Positions 1 to 7,201 of a DNA stretch of 7,461 nt are shown here, in pieces (position 1 is the stretch's first letter; every line of letters begins with the position of its first letter). The notes beneath the pieces were generated by a model. It saw only the letters and a program-made list of their open reading frames with translations. It was not told the origin of the DNA and ran no database searches. Source of the DNA: Candidatus Omnitrophota bacterium (GTDB taxonomy: Bacteria; Ratteibacteria; UBA8468; B48-G9; JAFGKM01); contig JAMWCO010000066.1 in NCBI GenBank assembly GCA_023818785.1, positions 1-7,461 on the forward strand, written 5' to 3'. The translations under genes and the position numbers were made by a program.

Positions 1-309
1 CTCTCCTTTTAAATTAAGCCCTTTCTTTTTTAAGTTATAAAGATAAAAGGCAAGTTGCATAATTGCTGATTTCAAACCTTTAGATGATTTCTTTATTTCA
101 CCTACAACCATATCTTTATTTCTGCGCTTTAAGACATCTATTTTCATTCCATCACTAGTAAGTTCTTTTTTATCTCTTTGAAATGCAGTTTCAGAGATTA
201 GCCTTCCAATTTCTAAAAACTCCCATTCCGGATCAGGTGAGATCTGTCTACTAAAAAACCAAAGTTTGCGAGAGCAAATAAAGTAAGCATTAATAAGCAT
301 TCCCGACAT
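1..309 (-). CDS. cas4: Cas4 RecB-like nuclease, N-terminal part (cut by window edge)
   Basis: The first 103 codons of a Cas4-family protein run off the left edge. Cas4 is an Fe-S, RecB-fold nuclease that works with Cas1-Cas2 to trim prespacers and select the PAM. Visible hallmarks, numbered from the ATG at 309: the N-terminal block SGMLINAYFICSRKLWFF with Cys12, the first Fe-S ligand; IGRLISE at 34-40; KID with Asp58; GEIKKS at 70-75, the E-x-K catalytic motif (Glu71, Lys73); and QLAFYLY at 85-91. The C-terminal cysteines lie outside the window. The motif I histidine usually found in IG-x-x-I-HE is Ser39 here. An in-frame GTG at 318 is a real alternative start: GGATGGA lies about 5 nt before it but about 14 nt before the ATG, and Cas4 often has two or three residues ahead of the TG/SG pair. 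It follows cas3 after 31-40 nt. Family assignment is very secure; the exact start and activity are not. Confidence 0.93.
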   Translation of the reverse strand, partial: MSGMLINAYFICSRKLWFFSRQISPDPEWEFLEIGRLISETAFQRDKKELTSDGMKIDVLKRRNKDMVVGEIKKSSKGLKSAIMQLAFYLYNLKKKGLNLKGE

Positions 310-349
310 TCTTATCACAAATTTCCATCCATTAAACTTTAATTATTAA

Positions 350-3001
350 TTAAATAATATTTGAGAATTCTTCTATTTCTTTAGAATCTATATCGTCTTT
401 TATACCATCAATTCCATATCTAATAATTTTTTCAATATTATCTTCAGAAATCTCTTTTAAAATAAAGAATTCTCTAAATTCGTGGGAAATTATACCTTGC
501 ATTTTTTCAAAATAAAACATCGGTATGCTTGTAGAATAATCGTATAAAATTTTTTTCAATGACCATATGTTTGTTTCTTCATTTGCTTTTTCTTTTATTT
601 TCTTAATAATTGTTTCCCAAGGTAGATTTTTATTTTCAGGATCATTAATTATTTCTGCAAGATATTCAGCTATCTTATTTTTTTCTTTTTTCATAAGTTG
701 AGGTATCGCTACTTGAATGCCTGCTATCTGTCTGAATATCCTTTGGGCTTCGGTTCTTTTCTCAGCTGAGTAATATTTAAGCCATTCCAAATTTTTCTTA
801 ATCTCTTCAACAAAAACATCCTTAAGTTTTTGTTCTTCAATTTTACTATTAAATACATCTTCAATTATTTCCCTTTCTTTTTCATAATTCAATAGTTGAT
901 TCTGATATTCTTTTAATACTTCGATTGTTTCTTTAATAATTCTTTTATCATATATAGCAGAAGTGCCTTTATCAATACCTGTGAAAATAAATATATTTGG
1001 CATATTTATTGAATAATCATTTTCTCTATTTCTATAAATACGCCCCCACCTCTGGATTTGACTGTCAATGGTGGATATTTCAGTAATTAAAATATCAAAA
1101 TCAATATCCACAGATGCCTCTACAATCTGAGTTGCTACAAGAATTAATCTTGCATTATTATTTATTTTTTCTAGTAATTTTCCTTTTATCTCGCTTATCC
1201 GCTTATCTTTTTCTTTTTCCAAAAGCCGAGAGTGAAGAAGATATAAATTTTCTTTTTTAATTTTTAGTCCATTATCGGTTTCTTCTAATTTTTTATATAA
1301 TTTTATAGCCTTTAAAACATTGTTGAAAATGATAAGAATATTTTCGGATTCATTTTGTTCAATTATCTGTTTTATCTTTCTAAGAGTTCCTTCATTAATA
1401 TCAAAATCAGGATTTTTATTTTCAGCTTCTTTATATTCAAAAATAGATTGATTAATAAGCTCTATTTTATGTCTCTTTAGATTGTAGTTTTTTATCTGAT
1501 CTTTTTCGTTATTGTTCTTTAAATCTATTATTTCGAAACCTTTATCTTTATTCAAAAATTTTTCAAAATATGGTGGAAAAGTGGCAGTTATAACAAGTAT
1601 ATCTCCGAGGAGACTTTTTATAATTTCCAATGTTTTTATAATTACAGCCGCCATCTCTGGATTATATGCCTGAATTTCATCTATCACGATTGCAGAAAAC
1701 GGATAAATGCTTATAAGCTTATCAAAACCATAATACTTTAAGCTACTCAAGAAAACTTGATCCGGTGTAGTTAAAATTAGAGGAGAAGAGAATAATTCCG
1801 CAGTTACTTGCTTCATATTGACATTCAAATCTTTCCCTTCTCTTACTTCTTTTAAATACTCAACGAAAGATGTTGAATGTAATATCCTTACATAATTATT
1901 TTCAAAGTATCCATCATTTCCATTAGAAAATCTCCAGTACAAATCATTTAAAGCAACTCTTAATGGAAGAGTGTAGATTAGTTTCTTGTTTCTGTTTTTT
2001 GTCCACAACAAAGCAAACTCTGTTTTCCCTGAACCAGTTGGTGCAATAAGAACTAAATTTTTAGAATCATTTTTTTCCAGTATATTTCTTAGTACCTTTT
2101 CTTGCCAAATTTCTTCGTTTTCTCCAACCTTGTTTCTTATTTTCTCATCAAGGTTTTCATAAACACCGCTTAAATTCTGGATATTCTCTATTTCTATATT
2201 AGCACTCGCAGAATAATCACATCTTCTTAAACAACCTAAGAAAACAAAAAATTCATAAAAAGCTTCATCTTCTATATCAGGAATGTTGAATAACTTTAAT
2301 TTAGCAGAAAGACCATACCCTTTAGAGATACATTCATTGAATTCTTCAATTTTCCAAAAATTAATTTTATTTTTAAGATTTTCAAGAACATTCTTTGTAA
2401 ACTCATCTTCAATGTTGTTTAATAAGTTATTATTAAGTAGGTCTGTTAATAAAGCACTAATATTTCCTTTGCTATCTATCAAAAATTCTACATATTTTTT
2501 AAGATCGGGGTAATCGTCAAAGACATATCTTATATTTGCGCTATCTCTATTTGTATAGAATTCATTATAATGGTGTAAAAGAACTGTGGTTCTAATTTTC
2601 TTGTCCCATTCATCATTATCCAAAAAAATCAGAGAATAAATTAATGAAATTACTTCATGGTCTTTTACATCAATATGCCATAATTTTTTAAAAAATTCAT
2701 ATAATTGATTAAATTCTTCATTTTTATATCTTCTATTCTCTTTATCATATTCCCTTTCAGTCTTGTCAAAAAGGTTCTTCTGAAAATTCCAGTTTATTTT
2801 GCCCAGATCATGCAAAAAGCAAGCGGTAATCAAATTTTTAAAAAACGTATCATCAAATTTATTATTAAATGCAAACCTATTATTATTTATAAAATTTCTA
2901 AGTTGAATGGCTCGTAATATAGTTTCTTTTAAGTGATCTTTTAAAAGGTAATTTTCTTCCCCTTTAGATTTTGCTCTTAATATATCCGCTATACTCATCA
3001 T
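350..3001 (-). CDS. cas3: Cas3: HD nuclease fused to superfamily 2 helicase
   Basis: Effector nuclease-helicase of type I CRISPR interference. It is recruited to Cascade-bound DNA, nicks the displaced strand and degrades it with ATP-driven unwinding. Numbered from the ATG at 3001 (883 aa): HD domain with His23 (KDH), His64-Asp65 (FLHDLGK), His115 (DHE), His143/His144 (LLHHYN) and Asp262 (CDYSAS); helicase Walker A APTGSGKTE 320-328; motif II DEIQ 441-444; motif III TAT 472-474; motif V ATQIVEASVDIDFD 623-636; motif VI QRWGRIYR 650-657. All key residues look intact, and the length is normal for a fused Cas3. The ATG at 3001 is preferred over the GTG at 3007, because AAGGGTGG lies just ahead of it and it forms an ATGA overlap with the cas5 stop; the GTG lies inside that ribosome site. 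An ATG at 2998 is also possible. The gene ends at TAA 350-352. Confidence 0.97.
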   Translation of the reverse strand: MMSIADILRAKSKGEENYLLKDHLKETILRAIQLRNFINNNRFAFNNKFDDTFFKNLITACFLHDLGKINWNFQKNLFDKTEREYDKENRRYKNEEFNQLYEFFKKLWHIDVKDHEVISLIYSLIFLDNDEWDKKIRTTVLLHHYNEFYTNRDSANIRYVFDDYPDLKKYVEFLIDSKGNISALLTDLLNNNLLNNIEDEFTKNVLENLKNKINFWKIEEFNECISKGYGLSAKLKLFNIPDIEDEAFYEFFVFLGCLRRCDYSASANIEIENIQNLSGVYENLDEKIRNKVGENEEIWQEKVLRNILEKNDSKNLVLIAPTGSGKTEFALLWTKNRNKKLIYTLPLRVALNDLYWRFSNGNDGYFENNYVRILHSTSFVEYLKEVREGKDLNVNMKQVTAELFSSPLILTTPDQVFLSSLKYYGFDKLISIYPFSAIVIDEIQAYNPEMAAVIIKTLEIIKSLLGDILVITATFPPYFEKFLNKDKGFEIIDLKNNNEKDQIKNYNLKRHKIELINQSIFEYKEAENKNPDFDINEGTLRKIKQIIEQNESENILIIFNNVLKAIKLYKKLEETDNGLKIKKENLYLLHSRLLEKEKDKRISEIKGKLLEKINNNARLILVATQIVEASVDIDFDILITEISTIDSQIQRWGRIYRNRENDYSINMPNIFIFTGIDKGTSAIYDKRIIKETIEVLKEYQNQLLNYEKEREIIEDVFNSKIEEQKLKDVFVEEIKKNLEWLKYYSAEKRTEAQRIFRQIAGIQVAIPQLMKKEKNKIAEYLAEIINDPENKNLPWETIIKKIKEKANEETNIWSLKKILYDYSTSIPMFYFEKMQGIISHEFREFFILKEISEDNIEKIIRYGIDGIKDDIDSKEIEEFSNII

Positions 3002-3846
3002 AACCACCCTTGTGAATTTATGATTTTAAATTCTTTATTGTTTTCAATATTATATAATTCAACATAAATAGATTCGTTCTCCTCCAAAACAATAGTATAA
3101 TCGTATCCTGTGTAAATAACCGCTTTAAATTCTGGCTTTCTCTCTGTTGTTTTTGTAATTTCTGCTTTATGTTTCACTTGGCCTCCATTGTTTTCAAAGA
3201 TAACTTTCGTCGGGATTGAATATACAGGGTATTTCTGTTTTCTGATGGGAAAATCCTGTCGTAAAATATATGTTGGATATGTTAGTTTTATATCTCCTTC
3301 AATATTAATTGATTTGTCAGCTTTAACTTCTTCTATCCTTCTTATAAAAATAATATCTTCGCTTCTTCCAAGATATAAAACTTTTTGTGGCTTCTCTAAT
3401 GCCTCTTTTATTTTCTCAATAAGATTGTCTTCTCCTTTTATGAAAATATATAAATGTCCGTTAAAAAGTTCTTGTTGATATACCGGCGATCTTTGAGAAG
3501 TTATACCTTCTCCATAGACTGGCAACCAGATATTTCCTCCTGGATTCTTGTCGTGTCTATTTATCCAAATACCATTTTTTGCAAAATTAAGCTTCCCTTT
3601 TATCAAACTCTGATAATTCCAGAATATGCTCTCAAATCCACCATGCACACTAACTTTTAAATTCCACCATTTCTCTAAATTATTCTCTGTATTTCCATAC
3701 CAATCCCCAACAGCATTCTGAAGCATCCCAATAATTGTAGATTTTGGAGGCAATGGGTAGCTCTGGGCATAATAGAAAGTAAAAGGATTTCTATATTGTG
3801 CAAAGGGTTGAAAGAGCTCTATAAAAAGGATTTTTTCAGTTATCAT
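2998..3846 (-). CDS. cas5: Cas5 (Cas5t-type) Cascade subunit
   Basis: Cas5-family RAMP protein of 282 residues. In a type I-B Cascade it binds the 5' handle of the crRNA and contacts Cas8 and the first Cas7. The N-terminal signature is clear: FQPFAQYRNPFTFYYAQSY at 12-30, then YPLPPKSTIIGML at 30-42, matching the family pattern of an F-x-x-P region followed by YPLPPPTT-x-IG. LGRSED at 159-164 is another Cas5 hallmark. It is somewhat longer than many Cas5t proteins, with the extra length in the C-terminal beta-rich part. The start follows a 57-nt gap after cas7 and has no clear Shine-Dalgarno (AAGAAACAAGA is the only purine-rich stretch). The last codons, encoding SQGWL, supply the ribosome site for cas3, and the TGA overlaps the cas3 ATG. 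I see no catalytic residues expected of a processing-type Cas5d, so crRNA cleavage probably depends on a Cas6 outside the window. Confidence 0.93.
   Translation of the reverse strand: MITEKILFIELFQPFAQYRNPFTFYYAQSYPLPPKSTIIGMLQNAVGDWYGNTENNLEKWWNLKVSVHGGFESIFWNYQSLIKGKLNFAKNGIWINRHDKNPGGNIWLPVYGEGITSQRSPVYQQELFNGHLYIFIKGEDNLIEKIKEALEKPQKVLYLGRSEDIIFIRRIEEVKADKSINIEGDIKLTYPTYILRQDFPIRKQKYPVYSIPTKVIFENNGGQVKHKAEITKTTERKPEFKAVIYTGYDYTIVLEENESIYVELYNIENNKEFKIINSQGWL
3004..3011 (-). promoter_or_regulatory. Shine-Dalgarno for cas3 that decides its start
   Basis: AAGGGTGG on the minus strand lies 2 nt before the ATG at 3001, with AAGGG about 5 nt away, inside the last codons of cas5. An upstream in-frame GTG at 3007 sits within this motif and so is unlikely to be the start. 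Moderate match to consensus. Confidence 0.55.
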
Positions 3847-3903
3847 AGTAATCTTGTTTCTTTAGCTAGCAATTTTGATTTTATTTTTTAATGTGGTTTA
3901 TAT

Positions 3904-5067
3904 CTAGTTTTCGATATATACTTTTATTTCCGGTGTGTGATAAATATACACTTGAGTAATATTCTGATTATTATTTTGCTCCTGAATATTTCCTAATATT
4001 GTTTCTTCGTTTTCTAATATTTGTGGTTGCGGGTTTCCTGGTAGCCCACCTAAAATCTTGAATGTTGGTCTTTCTAATTTTACAATTTTTCGCGTGATTT
4101 TTACTCCTTTATCTTCTGGTTTAGCTATTTCTTCGTAAATCTCTTCAAACTCGTTGGCTAATATAATTCTATCTTTTAATGTTTTATATGGAGCATTTTT
4201 ATATATCCCTAAAATAAGAAGTTTTGGCCGAAGGCTTTCGTTCCGTGCTTTTATATTTCTATTTAAATTGAGAACCGCTCTTATAAGATCATCAATTCTT
4301 TTTTGTCGTATATTTAAATCTTTTAATGAGTATTCAATGACAAATAGTTTATCTAATTTATTAACTTCAAAATTGACTTCCTCAACAATATTTATCTCCT
4401 TACGACTTTTATCTTTTGCTTCTTCGACGAGTATGTTATTTTCTTTTTTTATATCTTTATCCTTATAATATAAATATATTTCACTTCTTCCTATTCTATT
4501 AATATCTATTACTATAGTATAAATATAATAAGTTTGATGCTCTTCAACTGTAAACAAATTTGCATCCATTTTTTCTGCAACGCCTGCTTCAACCATCCTT
4601 TTTGCATATCCAAGATTTCCAGAAAAATGGCTATCATAGTTATAAGGGGTCATAGAAATTGCATGGCTTATTTTAACAGGTGCTTCTCTATTATTCTGGG
4701 GTGTAGTTCCTGTAATTAAATAACCAAAAAAGTCAAATTCAGGATATGTTAATATCTCTCCTGAAAGCAGTGATCTTATTGAAGGTTGAATTACAGTTTT
4801 CTCGCCTTCTCCTGCTCTTTCCAAAATTGTTCCCGGAGCATTTCTCCACAAACCTAAATCTTCTGCTGTTTTTAGTAAGCTGTATCTTAAAGCATATCTG
4901 CTTACTAAAGTGTACTGTCTTCCATCCCATTTTGTAATTTTTTTCAACTCCTGATAATTACTCGTGCCTTGATCATAATTTAAGGAACTACCATAAAAAA
5001 CTATATCCATTACTATATACTTTCTTGAATTCTGTGATGAGGTTTGAGTGTTATTTGCGTTATTCAT
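3904..5067 (-). CDS. cas7: Cas7 (Cst2/DevR family) Cascade backbone
   Basis: Backbone subunit of type I-B Cascade. Several copies polymerise along the crRNA spacer through an RRM-like fold. The 387-residue protein shows the Cst2/DevR pattern in order: IVFYGSSLNYDQGTSN at 22-37, DGRQYTLVSRYALRYSLL at 48-65, YPEFDFFGYLIT at 108-119, KISHAISMTPYNYDSHF at 132-148, and TYYIYTIVIDINRIG at 179-193. The first 15 residues are Asn/Gln/Ser-rich, and 360-371 is a second Asn/Gln-rich patch; both look like flexible tails. The start has the strongest ribosome site in the window (AAGGAGGTGA, 9 nt from AGGAGG to ATG), which lies inside the last codons of the upstream small gene; the gap to that gene's TAA is 2 nt. 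This suits a subunit needed in several copies. cas5 follows after 57 nt. Confidence 0.94.
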   Translation of the reverse strand: MNNANNTQTSSQNSRKYIVMDIVFYGSSLNYDQGTSNYQELKKITKWDGRQYTLVSRYALRYSLLKTAEDLGLWRNAPGTILERAGEGEKTVIQPSIRSLLSGEILTYPEFDFFGYLITGTTPQNNREAPVKISHAISMTPYNYDSHFSGNLGYAKRMVEAGVAEKMDANLFTVEEHQTYYIYTIVIDINRIGRSEIYLYYKDKDIKKENNILVEEAKDKSRKEINIVEEVNFEVNKLDKLFVIEYSLKDLNIRQKRIDDLIRAVLNLNRNIKARNESLRPKLLILGIYKNAPYKTLKDRIILANEFEEIYEEIAKPEDKGVKITRKIVKLERPTFKILGGLPGNPQPQILENEETILGNIQEQNNNQNITQVYIYHTPEIKVYIEN

Positions 5068-5069
5068 TT

Positions 5070-5423
5070 TTATTCACCTCCTTTATTATAAGTTGACATT
5101 ATCCCAATAATTATCGCATATGCAAAATTCACAAATGCCTCCTCTGGCATCACGTCATAATTTTCTTTAAGCTTCCCCCAGAGTTCTTTGAAATTCTCTT
5201 TTGGTTTGTTAATTGCTTTAAGTAAGATATAAAAAAATCTATTCTGGTCTTTACTTCTTACAGTTTCTAATAAGTTATAAACTAATTTCTGCTTGTAATT
5301 ATCTGATTCCTCCATAAACACATCATAAGCTGCGCTTTTAAGTTCTTTAAGGTCAATTTTTAAAGACTCGCTTCCAATTACTTTTTGCCAATATACCGTA
5401 TTTTCTTGTTTATCTACATTCAT
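5070..5423 (-). CDS. Stand-alone Cas11-like small subunit (inferred)
   Basis: A 117-residue protein between cas8 and cas7, predicted to be almost wholly helical; I do not recognise it as a named family. Residues 44-76 align without gaps to Cas8 residues 523-555, with 16 of 33 identical, including SKDQNRFFYILLKAIN against AKDKNIFLNILLKNIN. Both then continue into a hydrophobic C-terminal helix. The C-terminal domain of type I Cas8 is the Cas11-like helical bundle, so the simplest reading is a Cas11 small subunit made by duplication of that domain. It would line the belly of Cascade and hold the non-target strand. The start is well supported: GGAGGTGA lies 7 nt upstream, and the ATG overlaps the cas8 TGA (ATGA), so translation is probably coupled. 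The last codons (GGE) contain the cas7 ribosome site. It is certain to be a gene by position and ribosome site; the role is inferred. Confidence 0.85.
   Translation of the reverse strand: MNVDKQENTVYWQKVIGSESLKIDLKELKSAAYDVFMEESDNYKQKLVYNLLETVRSKDQNRFFYILLKAINKPKENFKELWGKLKENYDVMPEEAFVNFAYAIIIGIMSTYNKGGE
5074..5083 (-). promoter_or_regulatory. Strong Shine-Dalgarno for cas7
   Basis: AAGGAGGTGA on the minus strand, inside the final codons of the small-subunit gene. AGGAGG ends 9 nt before the cas7 ATG. It is the closest match to the anti-Shine-Dalgarno consensus in the window and fixes the cas7 start at 5067. Confidence 0.85.
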
Positions 5424-7201
5424 CTTCTCACCTCCAACAAATTCATAACCAATATCAACCCATACATTTCAAAGCTTATATTATTACTTACAATTTTATC
5501 AAATATCCAGTTATTTAAATGGAAATTGGCACATAATTCTTTTTCCTCATTTATATTTTTTAATAGAATATTTAAAAATATGTTTTTATCCTTTGCTTTT
5601 AAAGCATCTAACAATTCTCGTGCAAGTCGACTCTTTTCTTCGCGGTTTTTTGAAATCTGATTAATCAGACTTGCACTGTACGAGGTAATTTTTATATCTT
5701 CTTTTATCGCCTTAATTAAAGATTGATAATTATCAAAATAGTCTTCAGAAAATAAAGTTCCTTTTTTATTTCTTGATTTAAACTCTAAAATCTTTGCATC
5801 TATGATTAAAGAATATAAAGAAGCATACCAATTACAATTTACATTCTCATTCTCATTTAAAACTAATTTTATATGACTGAAAATTATAGGATAAAGAGGT
5901 TTACCTTTTATGAATTCTTCAAGTAACCAACAACTCCTATTCCTTTTAAAATTTTTGCTTCTAAATTGGACTCTATTATTTAAGGCCCCTCTTATCATAT
6001 CATCAAGCAATATTGATGCCTGAAGTTTAGGAATACCGATAAATTCAACATCTTTTAGTTTTAAATTTTCTATTCTGCTAAATTCTATTATGTACATATT
6101 CTCCAGAGAAAAATCCGCTTTTTTTTCAATAAGAGTATCAATTATTGCCCGCCAAGTTATTTGGAACATCTCTGTCCTTCTTTTTTTCATCTCTCGTTCT
6201 TGATATAAAACCAATTTTTTATTAATCACATATGCACCTTCTAATGAATTAGTATAGAACATTATGTTCCTGTCACCGATAAACTGAAAAGAATTTCCAA
6301 ATGATAGAAGCAATAAGTACAAGGGATATCTAAGATTTAATGCATTATTAATAGCAGAAACTTTTGGTAAATTAGTATAACCTATGTTTGGAAATTCTAT
6401 AGGCGAATACAAAAAGGGATTTATCGTAGAGTCTGGCCGAATTTCATAAGTTAAACCCTCTTTCTTTTTATTTGAACTTATTTTAGAAGTAAAGTTGTAT
6501 AAGGCCTTGTAATCTTCTTTTAGCAAATGCCAAAGGTAGATGAATGAATTATATAAGTTGTTTTTAAAATTTTTAGAATTATAGATAAAAAAATTCCTAT
6601 GATCTTTAGGCAATTTTAACTCAAATTCATTAATAAGCGGTGAAATATCTTTTTTGCTTCCTTCAACATTGCTTGTAATGTTTGAAATCTTGTTTTCTAT
6701 ATTTTTTCTAAATTGGTTCAATTCGTCTTTTAAACTTGTTTCTTTTTTAAATATTTCCTCTTCGCGTATATCGATTTCGTTTTTGAGCCGATCGATTTCT
6801 CCCTTTTCTTTTACTATCTTTTTATCGTGGGATTTTAGTTCAGATGGTTTTTTAGTGGTTTCGATTTTCTTCCTTTCATTGATCAAGCCATCTAATTTTT
6901 TTTGACTTTCTCTTAATTTGATCTGTAAACCATTTTTTAGTTCTGTTCGTATATCATTAATTTCATTTATTACAGTTCGAATTCTAGAATTATACATTAA
7001 GTATCCTAACGGAAAATATCCATAATAAACTTTTTCAGGTTCTTTAGCAATTTTCTCTTGTAGGGTATCTAAATCCCACCCATATACTTTCTCCATTAAA
7101 TTAACAAACCCAAGGATACCTACATCAATAAACCAATTTCCTGTAAAATATAGATTTTGGTCTTGTTTTTTTTGCTTATGGTTTTGTGATTCAATCATCA
7201 T
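5420..7201 (-). CDS. cas8: Cas8 large subunit, Cst1-like (Cas8a1/Cas8b1), divergent
   Basis: First gene of the operon, 593 residues. As the large Cascade subunit it should recognise the PAM and start target unwinding. Identification rests on the N-terminal block LYFTGNWFIDVGILGFVNLM (17-36), matching the Cst1 pattern TGNPFVD-x-GI; on a middle segment RYPLYLLLLSFGNSFQFIGDRNIMF (291-315) resembling the Cst1 stretch after its second CXXC; and on its place before a Cst2-type cas7. Residues about 75-178 are a Lys/Glu-rich coiled-coil hairpin. Residues about 505-593 are helical and resemble the next gene's product. It has only three cysteines (424, 456, 557) and no CXXC pair, unlike typical Cst1. 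An in-frame stop ends 3 nt before the ATG at 7201; a second ATG follows at 7198. No ribosome site precedes either. The family is likely; the exact Cas8 subfamily is less certain. Confidence 0.86.
   Translation of the reverse strand: MMIESQNHKQKKQDQNLYFTGNWFIDVGILGFVNLMEKVYGWDLDTLQEKIAKEPEKVYYGYFPLGYLMYNSRIRTVINEINDIRTELKNGLQIKLRESQKKLDGLINERKKIETTKKPSELKSHDKKIVKEKGEIDRLKNEIDIREEEIFKKETSLKDELNQFRKNIENKISNITSNVEGSKKDISPLINEFELKLPKDHRNFFIYNSKNFKNNLYNSFIYLWHLLKEDYKALYNFTSKISSNKKKEGLTYEIRPDSTINPFLYSPIEFPNIGYTNLPKVSAINNALNLRYPLYLLLLSFGNSFQFIGDRNIMFYTNSLEGAYVINKKLVLYQEREMKKRRTEMFQITWRAIIDTLIEKKADFSLENMYIIEFSRIENLKLKDVEFIGIPKLQASILLDDMIRGALNNRVQFRSKNFKRNRSCWLLEEFIKGKPLYPIIFSHIKLVLNENENVNCNWYASLYSLIIDAKILEFKSRNKKGTLFSEDYFDNYQSLIKAIKEDIKITSYSASLINQISKNREEKSRLARELLDALKAKDKNIFLNILLKNINEEKELCANFHLNNWIFDKIVSNNISFEMYGLILVMNLLEVRR
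5428..5435 (-). promoter_or_regulatory. Strong Shine-Dalgarno for the small-subunit gene
   Basis: GGAGGTGA on the minus strand, encoded within the last codons of cas8 (LLEVRR). GGAGG ends 7 nt before the ATG at 5423. Together with the ATGA stop-start overlap, it supports translation of the 117-residue protein as an independent product. Confidence 0.82.

Noticed and set aside
2283..2513. Plus-strand open frames of 60-104 codons opposite cas3, cas5, cas7 and cas8 (for example here, and at 4154-4468 and 5385-5660)
   Set aside because: They lie antisense within well-supported cas genes, have no recognisable domains, and have the hydrophobic Phe/Ile/Ser make-up expected from reading Lys/Glu/Asn-rich genes backwards.
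3005..3007. GTG at 3007 as the cas3 start
   Set aside because: It lies inside the AAGGGTGG ribosome site; the ATG at 3001 has good spacing and an ATGA overlap with the cas5 stop.
3847..3903. 57-nt gap between cas7 and cas5 as a place for an internal promoter or terminator
   Set aside because: I see no hairpin with T-run and no paired -35/-10 elements; it holds only a GCTAGC palindrome in AT-rich sequence.
5420..5998. Internal start in cas8 (Met402, ATG at 5998) that could yield a Cas11 product from the C-terminal part
   Set aside because: No Shine-Dalgarno precedes it (GCTTGATGAT is the nearest context), and a separate, well-initiated small-subunit gene is present.
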